Below are positions 7,951-17,301 of a DNA stretch of 64,000 bases, in pieces (the stretch's first letter is position 1; each line of letters opens with the position of its first letter). Position numbers and translations under genes: made by a program. This DNA is from Nocardioides sp. L-11A (GTDB lineage: Bacteria; Actinomycetota; Actinomycetes; Propionibacteriales; Nocardioidaceae), in NCBI GenBank assembly GCA_029961745.1, contig CP124680.1:5580001-5644000 (forward strand), in the 5' to 3' direction. Below the pieces are notes generated by a model, which was not told the origin of the DNA, made no database searches, and saw only the letters and a program-made list of their open reading frames with translations.

Positions 7951-9066
7951 GTGACGGACGAGCACGCCACCGACCAGCCGTGGTCGGTCCTCAGCAGCAG
8001 CGGCGTCCTGCGCGCCAGCGAGCGGGTGCCCGGCGGCGCGGATGCCCTGGACCTGCGCGCCGCCTACCGCGACATGGTGCTGGCCCGCCGCATCGACACC
8101 GAGGCGATCGCGCTGCAGCGCCAGGGCGAGCTCGGTCTCTGGCCGTCGATGCGCGGCCAGGAGGGCGCCCAGGTCGGTGCCGGCTCCGCCCTGCGGCCCC
8201 GTGACGTCGTCTTCCCGACCTACCGCGAGCACGCGGTGGCCTGGTGCTTCGGCGTCGACCCGGTCCAGCTGCTCGGCCTGTTCCGCGGTACGACGATGGG
8301 CGGCTGGGACCCGCGCGAGCGCAACTTCAACCTCTACACGCTGGTCATCGGCGCCCAGACCCTGCACGCCGTCGGGTACGCGATGGGGATCGTCCGCGAC
8401 GGCGACGTCGCCACCGGCGACCCGGAGCGCGACCGCGCCGTCCTGGTCTTCCTCGGCGACGGCGCCCTCAGCGAGGGCGAGACCAACGAGGCCTTCGTCT
8501 GGGCCGCGGCCCAGAACCTGCCCGTGGTCTTCTTCTGCCAGAACAACCAGTGGGCGATCTCGGCGCCGTTCTCCGTCCAGAGCCGGGTGCCGGCCGCCGA
8601 GCGGGCCCGCGGCTTCGGCTTCCCCGGCGTGCGGGTCGACGGCAACGACGTCGTCGCCTGCCACGCCGCCACCCACGAGGCGCTGGCCCAGGCACGCGCC
8701 GGCAACGGCCCCACCCTGATCGAGGCGGTCACCTACCGCAGCAACCCGCACACGACCTCGGACGACGACCTGCGCTACCGCAGCGCCGCCGAGAACGACG
8801 CCTGGGCCGCGCGCGACCCCCTCGAGCGACTCCACGTGCTGCTCAGCGGCCCCGGCGCGGCGTACCCGATGGACGATGCCTTCCTCGCCGACCTCGCCGC
8901 CGAGGAGGAGCGGCTCGCCGAGCGGCTGCGGACCGGCTGCCGGGCGCTGCCGGTGCCCGCGCCGAGCGACCCCTTCCTGCACACCCTGAGCACCCTGCCC
9001 CCCGACCTCGCCCGGCAGCGGGACGAGCATCTGGCCTTCCTGGCCGCCGAGGAGGTGTCCGCATGA
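7951..9066 (+). CDS. bkdA: 2-oxoacid dehydrogenase E1 alpha subunit (probably branched-chain)
   Basis: A 371-residue thiamine-diphosphate enzyme subunit. The TPP motif runs from GDG (169-171) to NN (198-199) with the surrounding LFLGDGALSEGETNEAF-like sequence; RGQEGAQVG (68-76) is also typical of E1 alpha. With E1 beta it decarboxylates a 2-oxo acid and acylates the E2 lipoyl group. The GTG at 7951 has AGGAGG at 7941-7946. It overlaps the E1 beta gene by 4 nt. The alpha/beta organisation plus a BkdR-like regulator favours branched-chain keto acids over pyruvate, but a pyruvate or aryl-keto-acid substrate cannot be excluded. Confidence 0.9.
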   Translation: MTDEHATDQPWSVLSSSGVLRASERVPGGADALDLRAAYRDMVLARRIDTEAIALQRQGELGLWPSMRGQEGAQVGAGSALRPRDVVFPTYREHAVAWCFGVDPVQLLGLFRGTTMGGWDPRERNFNLYTLVIGAQTLHAVGYAMGIVRDGDVATGDPERDRAVLVFLGDGALSEGETNEAFVWAAAQNLPVVFFCQNNQWAISAPFSVQSRVPAAERARGFGFPGVRVDGNDVVACHAATHEALAQARAGNGPTLIEAVTYRSNPHTTSDDDLRYRSAAENDAWAARDPLERLHVLLSGPGAAYPMDDAFLADLAAEEERLAERLRTGCRALPVPAPSDPFLHTLSTLPPDLARQRDEHLAFLAAEEVSA

Positions 9067-10034
9067 GCACCGCGATGGCGCACGCGCTCAACGCCGGCCT
9101 GCGCGACGCGATGGAGGCCGACGAGAAGGTGCTGCTGATCGGCGAGGACATCGGCGCCCTCGGCGGCGTGTTCCGGATCACCGACGGCCTGCTCAAGGAC
9201 TTCGGCGAGGACCGGGTCGTCACCTCGCCTCTCGGCGAGGCCGGCATCGTCGGCAGCGCGATCGGGCTGGCGATGGCGGGCTACCGCCCGGTGTGCGAGA
9301 TCCAGTTCGACGGCTTCGTCTTCCCCGCCATGAACCAGATCATCACCCAGCTGGCCAAGTACCGGCACCGCTCCGAGGGACGGATCTCGCTGCCGGTCGT
9401 CATCCGGATCCCCGTCGGCGGCGGCATCGGCGCCATCGAGCACCACAGCGAGTCGCCCGAGGCGTACTTCGCCCACACCCCGGGCCTGCGGGTGCTGTGC
9501 CCGTCGACCTCGCAGGACGCCTACGACCTGCTCGGGCAGGCGATCCGGTCCGACGACCCGGTCGTCTTCCTGGAGCCGAAGCGCTCGTACTGGTCCAAGG
9601 CCGAGCTCGACCGGTCCGCCCCGGCCGTCGACCTGGAACGGGCCCGGGTCGTGCGCCCCGGAACGGAGCTGACCCTGGTGACCTACGGCGCCCTGGTGCC
9701 GATCGCGCTCAAGGCCGCCGCGACGCTGGCCGAGGAGGGCCGCGACGTCGAGGTCATCGACCTCCGCTCCCTCTCGCCCCTCGACGACGCCACCGTCGTG
9801 GAGTCGGTACGCCGGACCGGCCGGCTGGTCATCGCCCACGAGGCCTCCCAGAGCGGCGGCATCGGCGGCGAGCTCGCCACCCGGGTGCAGGCCCAGGCGT
9901 TCTACGAGCTCGAGGCGCCGATCCTGCGGGTCACCGGCTACGACACGCCCTACCCGGCGAGCCGGCTGGAGGAGGACTGGCTGCCCAACCTCGACCGGAT
10001 CCTCGACGCCTGCGACCGCAGCTTCACGTACTGA
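9063..10034 (+). CDS. bkdB: 2-oxoacid dehydrogenase E1 beta subunit
   Basis: A 323-residue transketolase-like partner of E1 alpha. It shows the family's GEDIGALGGVF and TSPLGEAGIVGSAIGLA segments, a conserved IEHHSESPEAYFAHTPGL loop and a C-terminal transketolase domain ending in RVTGYDTPYP. The ATG at 9063 overlaps the upstream stop (ATGA), indicating translational coupling and a fixed subunit ratio. Length is normal for the family. Confidence 0.92.
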   Translation: MSTAMAHALNAGLRDAMEADEKVLLIGEDIGALGGVFRITDGLLKDFGEDRVVTSPLGEAGIVGSAIGLAMAGYRPVCEIQFDGFVFPAMNQIITQLAKYRHRSEGRISLPVVIRIPVGGGIGAIEHHSESPEAYFAHTPGLRVLCPSTSQDAYDLLGQAIRSDDPVVFLEPKRSYWSKAELDRSAPAVDLERARVVRPGTELTLVTYGALVPIALKAAATLAEEGRDVEVIDLRSLSPLDDATVVESVRRTGRLVIAHEASQSGGIGGELATRVQAQAFYELEAPILRVTGYDTPYPASRLEEDWLPNLDRILDACDRSFTY

Positions 10035-10070
10035 CCGGCGTCCCGCCGGCCGTCCTTCCCAGGAGCCCCC

Positions 10071-11405
10071 GTGACCACCACCCCCACCGCCGCCGACCTG
10101 CGGACCTTCCTGCTGCCCGACGTCGGCGAGGGCCTGACCGAGGCCGACATCGTCGTCTGGCACGTGGCCGTCGGCGACACCGTCACCGTCAACCAGGTCA
10201 TCGTCGACATCGAGACCGCCAAGTCGGTCGTCGAGCTCCCCTCGCCGTACGCCGGGGAGGTGGTCGAGCTGATGGCGGCCGTCGGGGAGACGGTGCCGGT
10301 GGGCGCACCCATCATCGCGATCCGCGCCGAGGGCGCCGCGTCGGCTGCCGAGCCCGCCCCCGCGGTCGCGCCGCCCACCGAGGAGGAGCCGCGCCTCCTC
10401 GTGGGCTACGGCGCCCGGGAGCCGGGCGCCGGCCGGCGCCGCCGCGGCACGCCCGCCGCAGCCCCGACCGCCCCCACCGCGCCCATGCCCGCCGCCGCCG
10501 TCCCCGCGCGGGAGCGGCCCCGGGCCAAGCCACCGGTCCGCAAGCTCGCGAAGGTCCTCGACGTCGACCTCGCCACCGTCGTACCCACCGGCCCGGACGG
10601 CACCATCGTCCGGGCGGACGTCATGGCCGCCGCGCAGCAGCCCACGGCCCACCCGGACCCGGCATCCGCAGGAGGCGACGCCCGGACCGCCGCGTCCGCC
10701 AGGGAGACCCGCATCCCCATCAAGGGCGTGCGCAAGCACACCGCCGCCGCGATGGTGGCCTCCGCGTTCACCGCACCCCACGTCACCGAGTTCGTCACCC
10801 TCGACGTGACCAGGACACTCGAGCTGCGCGAGAGCATCCAGCGCCGCCGCGAGTTCCGCGACGTGAAGCTGACCCCGCTCGCCTTCGTGGCGCGGGCCTA
10901 CCTCCGCGCGCTGGCGGCGGTGCCGACGTCCTGCGCCCGCTGGGACGAGCAGGCCCAGGAGATCGTCGTCCCCGATGGCATCAACCTCGGCGTCGCCGCC
11001 GCCACCCCGCGCGGCCTGATGGTGCCGAACATCCCGGGCGCCCACCGGCTCGGCCTGCTCGAGCTGGCCACGTCGATCAACGACCTCGCCGCCACCGCGC
11101 GGGCAGGCAAGACGCCGCCGGAGGCGATGACCGGAGGGAACACCACGATCACCAACGTCGGGGTGTTCGGCGTCGACACCGGCACCCCCATCCTCAACCC
11201 GGGCGAGACCACGATCCTGGCCGTCGGCGCGATCCGCCGGCAGCCCTGGGTCGTCGACGACGGATCAGGGGAGCGGATCGAGCCCCGCTCGATCCTCCAG
11301 CTCGCCCTGTCCTTCGACCACCGCGTCCTCGACGGCGCGGAGGGCTCCCAGGTGCTCGCCGACACGGCCGCCCTCCTGGCCGAGCCCGGACTGGCGGTGC
11401 TGTGA
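10071..11405 (+). CDS. bkdC: 2-oxoacid dehydrogenase E2, dihydrolipoyl acyltransferase
   Basis: A 444-residue E2 with one lipoyl domain (about 10-88; lipoyl-Lys51 in DIETAKSV), an Ala/Pro-rich linker, a peripheral-subunit-binding domain (about 148-183, PPVRKLAKVLDVDL) and the catalytic acyltransferase core, ending with the active-site SFDHRVLDGA (His417, Asp421). The GTG start has AGGAG at 10061-10065. It carries acyl groups from E1 to CoA at the centre of the complex. One lipoyl domain and this size match branched-chain-type E2 proteins. Confidence 0.92.
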   Translation: MTTTPTAADLRTFLLPDVGEGLTEADIVVWHVAVGDTVTVNQVIVDIETAKSVVELPSPYAGEVVELMAAVGETVPVGAPIIAIRAEGAASAAEPAPAVAPPTEEEPRLLVGYGAREPGAGRRRRGTPAAAPTAPTAPMPAAAVPARERPRAKPPVRKLAKVLDVDLATVVPTGPDGTIVRADVMAAAQQPTAHPDPASAGGDARTAASARETRIPIKGVRKHTAAAMVASAFTAPHVTEFVTLDVTRTLELRESIQRRREFRDVKLTPLAFVARAYLRALAAVPTSCARWDEQAQEIVVPDGINLGVAAATPRGLMVPNIPGAHRLGLLELATSINDLAATARAGKTPPEAMTGGNTTITNVGVFGVDTGTPILNPGETTILAVGAIRRQPWVVDDGSGERIEPRSILQLALSFDHRVLDGAEGSQVLADTAALLAEPGLAVL

Positions 11406-12799
11406 TGACGGCCCGGACCTTCGACGTCGTCGTCATCGGCGCCGGTCCCGGTGGCTACGTCGCCGCGATCCGCGCCGCCCAGCTCGGCAGGTCCGTCGCC
11501 GTGATCGAGGAGAAGTACTGGGGCGGCGTGTGTCTCAACGTCGGCTGCATCCCCTCCAAGGCCCTGCTGCGCAACGCCGAGCTGGCCCACACCTTCCGCC
11601 ACCACGCCGCGACCTTCGGGATCGGCGGCGAGGCCACCTTCGACTACGACGTCGCCCACCGCCGCAGCCGCGACGTCGCCGAGGGCCGCGCCAAGGGCGT
11701 GCACTTCCTGATGCGCAAGAACGGCATCACCGAGGTCGGCGGTCGTGCGACGTTCACCGGCCCCCACGAGCTCGAGGTCGCCACCGCCGACGGCACCGTG
11801 CCGATCTCCTTCGGCCACGCCGTCATCGCGACGGGAGCGCGCCCCGCCGTACCTCCGGGCATCGAGCTCTCCGCGAATGTCGTCACCTACGAGCACCTGC
11901 TCCTCGAGCCCCGCCTGCCCCGCACCATCGCCGTCGTCGGCGCGGGCGCGATCGGCATGGAGCTCGGCTACGTCCTCGCGGGCTACGGCGTCGACGTCAC
12001 CATCGTCGAGTACGCCGACCGGCCGCTGCCGGCCGAGGACGCCGATGTCTCGAAGGAGATGCTGCGGGCCTATCGCAAGCTCGGCGTGGAGATCCTCACC
12101 TCCGCCCGCGTGGCCGCGGCGACCGACCACGGGGACGAGGTCACCGTGGCCCTGGAGAACGCGGAGGGTCGTACCGAGCGCACCGTCGACCTCGTCCTCG
12201 TCGCGACCGGCTTCCGCCCGAACAGCTCCGACCTCGGCCTGACCGCCGCCGGCGTGGACGTCGACGACCGCGGCGCCATCACCATCGATGACCGGATGCG
12301 GACCAGTCAGTCGCACATCCACGCCATCGGGGACGTGACGATGCGCCTGCAGCTGGCCCACGTCGCCGAGGCGATGGGCGTCGTCGCGGCCGAGACCATC
12401 GCCGGCGCCGTGACGATGGAGCTCGGCGACTACCGGATGATGCCCCGCGCCGTCTTCTGTCAGCCGCAGGTGGCCAGCTTCGGCCTCACCGAGGAGCAGG
12501 CGCGCGCCGAGCACGGCGAGGTGAAGGTCGCGAAGTTCCCGTTCTCCGCCAACGGCAAGGCCCACGGCCTCGGTGACCCGACCGGCTTCGTCAAGCTGAT
12601 CGCGGACGCCGACGGGCTGCTGCTCGGCGGCCACCTGGTCGGCCCGGACGCGTCCGAGCTGCTGCCCGAGCTCACCCTCGCGCAACGGTGGGATCTGGGC
12701 TCCTTCGAGCTGGCCCGCAACGTCCACGTCCACCCGACGCTGGGCGAGGCGCTGCAGGAGGCGTTCCACGGCCTCGAGGGCCACATGATCAACCTGTGA
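11405..12799 (+). CDS. lpd: Dihydrolipoyl dehydrogenase (E3)
   Basis: A 464-residue FAD disulphide oxidoreductase. FAD-binding GAGPGG is at 12-17, the redox disulphide CLNVGC at 43-48, a second Rossmann motif GAGAIGMELG binds NAD, and the dimerisation domain near the C-terminus holds the catalytic HPTLGEALQE. It reoxidises dihydrolipoamide of E2 using NAD+. Its ATG shares one base with the E2 stop (TGATG). It closes the four-gene operon and converges on a TetR gene. Confidence 0.94.
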   Translation: MTARTFDVVVIGAGPGGYVAAIRAAQLGRSVAVIEEKYWGGVCLNVGCIPSKALLRNAELAHTFRHHAATFGIGGEATFDYDVAHRRSRDVAEGRAKGVHFLMRKNGITEVGGRATFTGPHELEVATADGTVPISFGHAVIATGARPAVPPGIELSANVVTYEHLLLEPRLPRTIAVVGAGAIGMELGYVLAGYGVDVTIVEYADRPLPAEDADVSKEMLRAYRKLGVEILTSARVAAATDHGDEVTVALENAEGRTERTVDLVLVATGFRPNSSDLGLTAAGVDVDDRGAITIDDRMRTSQSHIHAIGDVTMRLQLAHVAEAMGVVAAETIAGAVTMELGDYRMMPRAVFCQPQVASFGLTEEQARAEHGEVKVAKFPFSANGKAHGLGDPTGFVKLIADADGLLLGGHLVGPDASELLPELTLAQRWDLGSFELARNVHVHPTLGEALQEAFHGLEGHMINL

Positions 12800-12819
12800 G
12801 GCGGCCCGGGGCCGGCCTC
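12798..12819. terminator. Possible hairpin at convergent lpd/TetR junction
   Basis: GAGGC pairs with GCCTC and the inner GGCC/GGCC bases extend the stem with one bulge. It lies just after the lpd stop and before the convergent TetR stop. No T-run follows, so the call is weak. Confidence 0.3.
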
Positions 12820-12826
12820 GCGAGAA

Positions 12827-13399
12827 TCAGGCCCGCGCCCAGGCCGCCAGGTAGAGGTCGAGCGACGCCTTGATCCGGGCGGTCTGACCGGTGCTCTGCA
12901 GGTCGACCACCAGACCGCTCAGCAGTGCCATCAGCAGCGTGGAGTGCGCCACGGCGTGATCGCGGGAGCAGCCGAGCTCGCCCTGCACCCAGTCGGCGAA
13001 GTACTCGATCCAGAAGGTCAGCAGCTCGGGCCGTCGCTCCTGCGGGTACTCGCGGTCCGAGGCCAGCATCGCCTCCATGCTGAGTCGCGTGGAGACCAGG
13101 TTCCTGCGGTCCTCCATCCACCAGTCCCAGAGCCGTTCGATGCTCTGGCTCAGCGTGGGCTTCGGCTCGCTGGTCCGGATCCGCTGGAGCACCTCCAGCG
13201 TGGTCGCGCGCGCCCGGCCCAGCGCCGCCTCCACCAGTTCCTCCTTCGAGCCGAACTGGTAGGAGATCGTGTTGGTGCTGGTGCCCATGGCCGCGGCGAG
13301 CTTGCGGAGCGAGAGGTTGGACAACCCGTGCTCGGCGAGATAGGCGACCGCGCGGGCGAGCACCTCCTCCCGCCGCGTGGGGTCGGGTGGGCGTCCCAT
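12827..13399 (-). CDS. TetR-family transcriptional regulator
   Basis: A 190-residue TetR protein. The N-terminal HTH (EEVLARAVAYLAEHGLSNLSL, then KLAAAMGTSTNTISYQFGSKEEL) is clear; the rest is an all-helical ligand domain containing a Trp-rich segment (RLWDWWMEDRR). The ATG has GGAGGAG immediately upstream. It is divergent from the NCS1 permease operon with a 249-bp gap that contains a palindrome, so it most likely represses that operon, and perhaps the related genes at 20.3-23.8 kb that share upstream sequence motifs. Confidence 0.88.
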   Translation of the reverse strand: MGRPPDPTRREEVLARAVAYLAEHGLSNLSLRKLAAAMGTSTNTISYQFGSKEELVEAALGRARATTLEVLQRIRTSEPKPTLSQSIERLWDWWMEDRRNLVSTRLSMEAMLASDREYPQERRPELLTFWIEYFADWVQGELGCSRDHAVAHSTLLMALLSGLVVDLQSTGQTARIKASLDLYLAAWARA

Positions 13400-13550
13400 G
13401 AAGCTCCTCCGCTCGCGTGGGGGCCGCGGTGGCCCGGCCGTTACGTTACAACCCCGTCACCGCCTCGGGCCGGATCCGCTGGACGACCGGCCACCGTCAG
13501 AACGGCGGTGCAGATTTCTGGAACAGTTGATCCACAAATCATGACCGAAC

Positions 13551-13566
13551 TTTACCGTACGGCAAA
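13551..13566. promoter_or_regulatory. Near-perfect 16-bp palindrome, candidate TetR operator
   Basis: TTTACCGTACGGCAAA is symmetric except for one base pair. It lies between the TetR gene and the NCS1 permease gene, ten bases upstream of a TTGACA element, where repressor binding would block the permease promoter. Confidence 0.5.
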
Positions 13567-13575
13567 CGTCGACCC

Positions 13576-13605
13576 TTGACACCCGCGAATCAGCCGACCT
13601 AGTTT
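13576..13605 (+). promoter_or_regulatory. Candidate promoter for the permease operon
   Basis: A consensus -35 (TTGACA, 13576-13581) is followed after 18 bases by TAGTTT (13600-13605), a weak -10. The permease ATG is 44 bases further on. The palindrome at 13551-13566 abuts it. Confidence 0.4.
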
Positions 13606-13648
13606 TCGTGACAGGTGTTAGACAAATTCGCAGACTCGAGGACGACAG

Positions 13649-15106
13649 ATGGCCACCACCGACAGCACGCCTGCGCGCTCCCCCATCGAACAGCGCTCCA
13701 TCGACTACATCCCCGCCAGGGAGCGCCACGGACGACCGTGGCACTGCACCACCGTCTGGTTCATGTGCACCACCAATGTCACCGTCCTGGCCCTCGGCAC
13801 CGTCGGGCCGCTGCTCGGCCTGAGCCTGCTGTGGAGCGTCGTCGCCATCGTCGGTGGATCCCTGTTCGGCACGATCTTCGCCGCCCTGCACTCCAGCCAG
13901 GGTCCTGAGATGGGCCTGCCGCAGATGATCCAGTCCCGCCCGCAGTTCGGCTACAAGGGCGCCGTGCTGATCTACCTGATCGCGGTGCTGGCCTATATCG
14001 GCACCACGGTGCTGGCGATCAGCCTGATGGGCACCGCCCTCACCTCGCTCGTCGACATCAGCCCCGAGCTGGGCATGGTGCTCGTGACGCTGCTCGGCAT
14101 CGCCGTGGCGGTCTACGGCTACGACCTGATCCACCGCACCTCGCGCTACTCCTCGGCGTTCCTGCTCGCCGCCTTCCTGGTGCTCACCGTCGGCGCGCTC
14201 AGCCGACTCGGTGACGGCGCCGCCCTGAGCGACGGCGCCGGCTGGTCGACGGGCGCCTTCATGGCGCAGTTCATCGCCATGGCCAGCGGCACGCTCGCCT
14301 GGGCGCCGTACGTCTCCGACTACACGCGCTACCTGCCCAAGGAGGGCGGCATCCTGCGCTCCTTCCTCGCCACCTACCTCGGTATGGCGCTCTCCGCCAT
14401 CTGGATGTCCGCGCTCGCCGCCGTGATCATCAACCAGTTCCCCTCGACCGACATCGTCGACAGCTTCCGCCGCGCGGCCGACCACATGGTCTCCGGCTTC
14501 GGCACCGTGATCGTCCTGGTGAGCTCCTCCGGCACCGTCATCGTGGTCGCGATGAGCCTGTACGGCGGCGCCCTCACCCTGCTCAGCGGCGTGACCTCAC
14601 TCGTCGACCTGCGCGCGACCGCGCGGCTGCGGATCCAGGCGACCGTGCTCCTCGGCGCGATCTGCCTGCCCATCGCCATCGCGATCTCCAACGACTTCCA
14701 GGACTTCCTCGGCTTCTACTTCGCGGCGCTGATCTACCTGCTGGCGCCGTGGACCGCGATCAACCTGGTCGACTTCTTCTTCGTCCGGCGCGGCCACTAC
14801 TCGATCACGGAGATCTTCAACCCGAAGGGGATCTACGGCTCGTGGAACTGGCAGGGCTACTCCGTCTACGCGATCACGATCGCCGCGATGTACCCCTTCA
14901 TGCTCACGCCCTACTTCTCCGGGCCCGTGGGCGAGCGGCTGGGCTACGACCTGGCCCCCTTCATCGGCGTCGCGGTCGCCGGCCTCGCCTACCTCCTGAT
15001 GACGCGCGACCTCGACCTCGAGGCCGAGCGCCGCATCATCGAGGCCGCCGACGCCGACCTCGAGTCCCGCACCACCCAGCAGCCCGACGACCAGATGAGC
15101 AGGTGA
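13649..15106 (+). CDS. NCS1-family permease (nucleobase/cation symporter type)
   Basis: A 485-residue transporter with about 12 membrane helices. The N-terminal SIDYIPARERHGRPW segment, the glutamine-rich EMGLPQMIQSRPQFG loop and the APYVSDYTRYLP motif are typical of cytosine/purine/allantoin permeases. NCS1 proteins import nucleobases, hydantoins, vitamins or related N-heterocycles with a cation. It heads a three-gene set with an alpha/beta hydrolase and a FAH/hydratase-family enzyme, which suggests uptake of the compound those enzymes break down. The C-terminus is a soluble acidic tail. Confidence 0.88.
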   Translation: MATTDSTPARSPIEQRSIDYIPARERHGRPWHCTTVWFMCTTNVTVLALGTVGPLLGLSLLWSVVAIVGGSLFGTIFAALHSSQGPEMGLPQMIQSRPQFGYKGAVLIYLIAVLAYIGTTVLAISLMGTALTSLVDISPELGMVLVTLLGIAVAVYGYDLIHRTSRYSSAFLLAAFLVLTVGALSRLGDGAALSDGAGWSTGAFMAQFIAMASGTLAWAPYVSDYTRYLPKEGGILRSFLATYLGMALSAIWMSALAAVIINQFPSTDIVDSFRRAADHMVSGFGTVIVLVSSSGTVIVVAMSLYGGALTLLSGVTSLVDLRATARLRIQATVLLGAICLPIAIAISNDFQDFLGFYFAALIYLLAPWTAINLVDFFFVRRGHYSITEIFNPKGIYGSWNWQGYSVYAITIAAMYPFMLTPYFSGPVGERLGYDLAPFIGVAVAGLAYLLMTRDLDLEAERRIIEAADADLESRTTQQPDDQMSR

Positions 15107-15114
15107 CCCCCGCA

Positions 15115-15954
15115 ATGCCCACCATCGACCTCCGCGGCCTCGCGATGAGCTACGAGCAGACCGGCTCCGGCCCCGACATCGTCTGGGTGTCCGGCGGCGG
15201 CAGCCGCGGCCGGGACTGGCATCCCTACCAGGTGCCCTGGTTCGCGGATCGCTTCCGCAACACCACCTTCGACAACCGCGGCATCGGCGGCACCCGCCCG
15301 CTGGACGCCGACGCGCCGGAGTCGTGGTCCATCGAGGACATGGCCGACGACCTGGCCGAGCTCATCGAGCGGGTCTGCACACCCCCGGTCTACTGCGTCG
15401 GGCTCTCGATGGGCTCACTGATCACCCAGAAGCTCGCGATCCGGCGACCCGAGCTGCTTCGGTCGGCCATCGTGATGGGCACCCTGGCCCGCGCCTACGA
15501 CTGGCCCTACGACTTCATGAAGGCCGAGATCGAGTGGCGGCGGGCCGGCCGGTCGCTGAGCGGCATGATGGGAGCCACCCACTACGCGGCGTTCTCCTAC
15601 CCCGCCTCCGCGCTCGGCGACCCGGCGGTGCTGGCCAACATCTACCGGTACCTCGACTCCGAGGAGTGGACCGAGGGCAACGAGGAGTCGCTGGTCCCGC
15701 AGTGGGAGGCGTGCAACGCCTACGACGTGACCGCCGAGCTCCCGACCTGCGCGGCGCGCATCGACGTGATCGCCTTCGAGCAGGACGTGCAGACCCCGCC
15801 CGTCTTCGGCCGGGAGGTCGCCCGGCTCGCCGCGGACTCGTCCTTCCGGATGATCCCCGACAGCGGCCACTACTCGTGCTGGGGCCATCGGCACGATGAG
15901 ATCAACCAGGCCATCGACGACATCATCGCCGCCGACGCGCGGGGCTCGGCATGA
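15115..15954 (+). CDS. Alpha/beta hydrolase, probably catabolic
   Basis: A 279-residue alpha/beta hydrolase with nucleophile elbow GLSMGS, an FDNRGIGGTRP strand-turn and the catalytic histidine in DSGHYSCWGH. The ATG at 15115 follows AGGTGA by 8 nt; an in-frame GTG at 15103 overlapping the permease stop by 4 nt would add four residues. It overlaps the next gene by 4 nt. In ring-cleavage pathways such enzymes hydrolyse ring-opened C-C or amide bonds before a hydratase acts, which fits the downstream gene. The substrate is not known. Confidence 0.82.
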   Translation: MPTIDLRGLAMSYEQTGSGPDIVWVSGGGSRGRDWHPYQVPWFADRFRNTTFDNRGIGGTRPLDADAPESWSIEDMADDLAELIERVCTPPVYCVGLSMGSLITQKLAIRRPELLRSAIVMGTLARAYDWPYDFMKAEIEWRRAGRSLSGMMGATHYAAFSYPASALGDPAVLANIYRYLDSEEWTEGNEESLVPQWEACNAYDVTAELPTCAARIDVIAFEQDVQTPPVFGREVARLAADSSFRMIPDSGHYSCWGHRHDEINQAIDDIIAADARGSA

Positions 15955-16793
15955 CCGCCGGCGACCCCTGCGCCGAGAGCGACGCCGTCCTCGCGGCGAG
16001 CCTCGAACACAACTACACCGTCTACCAGTGCGGCCCCGGCGGAAGTGCCCTGGGCGCCGCGCCCGCGCCGGTCCCGACCGGCGACCGGCGTCCTCCCCCC
16101 GCGGCCTACGCGCTGTCCGCGGAGATCGTCGCCCGGGTGCAACACACCTGGGCGACGACGCCGCGCGGCTTCAAGCTCAGCATGACCAACGAGGCCGACC
16201 AGGCCCGCTTCGCGACCACCGAGCCGTCGTACGGCGTGCTCACGTCCGCCCACGTGCCCGGCGACCCGGTCGTGATCGCGCTGGCTCACGCCAACGCGCC
16301 GTTGGTCGAGTCGGAGCTGGTCGCCCGCGCCACCCGTGAGCTCGGCCCGGAGCTCACCGGGGCCGAGCTGCAGGCGGGGATCGAGGTCGCCGCGGGCCTG
16401 GAGATCCCGGTGTCGCGGATCCCCGGCTGGTGGCCCGACGGCGGTGCGCCCGCGGTGACGCTGAGCGACTTCATCCTCGACAACGCGATGGCGGGCTATC
16501 TCGCCCACGGCGAGCGCTGGCTGCCGGCGGCCGACCTGGATCTCGCGGCGCTCACCGTCGAGGTGGTCGACCCGGACGGCACCGTCCACCCCGGCGCGGC
16601 CACCCATGTGCTCGGCGATCCGCTGCGCGCCCTGCAGTGGCTGGTCGGCGCGCTCGCCCGCCGCGGCGAGGTCGTGCCGGCCGGCGCGATCATCAGCACC
16701 GGCACCTTCCTGCGGCCGCTGCGCGCTCGCACTGGGACCTTCCGAGCGACGTTCAGCCACGGCCTCGGCGACGCCGTGGTCACCTTCCGCTGA
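15951..16793 (+). CDS. 2-keto-4-pentenoate hydratase / FAH-family enzyme
   Basis: A 280-residue protein resembling MhpD-type hydratases of the fumarylacetoacetate hydrolase superfamily: a metal-site strand near SELVARATRELG, the VEVAAGLEIPVSRI-like region, a DNAMAGYLAHGERW segment and a final TISTGTFLRPL-like motif (here IISTGTFLRP). These enzymes hydrate or decarboxylate 2-oxo acids with Mg2+ or Mn2+. The ATG overlaps the hydrolase stop (ATGA). Its 3' end overlaps the convergent FMN reductase by 14 nt. Together with the hydrolase it suggests the late part of a ring-cleavage pathway. Confidence 0.8.
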   Translation: MTAGDPCAESDAVLAASLEHNYTVYQCGPGGSALGAAPAPVPTGDRRPPPAAYALSAEIVARVQHTWATTPRGFKLSMTNEADQARFATTEPSYGVLTSAHVPGDPVVIALAHANAPLVESELVARATRELGPELTGAELQAGIEVAAGLEIPVSRIPGWWPDGGAPAVTLSDFILDNAMAGYLAHGERWLPAADLDLAALTVEVVDPDGTVHPGAATHVLGDPLRALQWLVGALARRGEVVPAGAIISTGTFLRPLRARTGTFRATFSHGLGDAVVTFR

Positions 16794-17301
16794 CCGGCCT
16801 GCCGCAGCCGACCGGCCCGACATTCCGCTCGATCACGCCCTGCCACCGCGCGAGCCAGTCGTGCTCGGTGGTGTCCGTGGGCGCCGGCTTGTCCAGCACG
16901 AAGAGCGCCGGCGCCGGCACGGTCGCGCCGAGCTCCACGAGCACCGGCTTGAGGTGCAGCTCGCCGGCGAGCTGATGGGCCGGGCTGCCGCCCCGCATCA
17001 GCGGGACGGCGACCACGCCCTCGAGCCCGGTGCTCGTGGGCAGTCGGTCCAGGAACAGCTTGAGCAGGCCGGTGAACGTCGCCTTGTAGGTCGGCGAGGC
17101 CACCACCAGGACGTCCGCCGAGCAGACGTCCTCCTCGACCGTGCGGGTCGCGGCGTCGGCGGGGTCCAGCAGGCCCGGCCCCAGATCGGCCAGGTCCCAG
17201 CCGTGCACCGGATCGCCGCCGAGGCCGGCGGCGATCCGGTGAGCGGCGTCCCAGGTGCCCGACCGGGGCCTCGGGTTGCCGACGAGGACCGAGATCCTCA
17301 T
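16780..17301 (-). CDS. NADPH-dependent FMN reductase
   Basis: A 173-residue flavodoxin-like protein: ISVLVGNPRPRSGT is the FMN phosphate-binding loop and SPTYKATFTGLLKLFLDRL the second FMN loop, as in SsuE/MsuE-type reductases. It supplies reduced FMN to two-component monooxygenases. The ATG overlaps the stop of the binding-protein gene (ATGA), so it is the last gene of the ABC importer operon. The likely client is the LLM monooxygenase at 22.5 kb, although a dedicated flavin reductase already sits beside that enzyme. Confidence 0.85.
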   Translation of the reverse strand: MRISVLVGNPRPRSGTWDAAHRIAAGLGGDPVHGWDLADLGPGLLDPADAATRTVEEDVCSADVLVVASPTYKATFTGLLKLFLDRLPTSTGLEGVVAVPLMRGGSPAHQLAGELHLKPVLVELGATVPAPALFVLDKPAPTDTTEHDWLARWQGVIERNVGPVGCGRPVSGR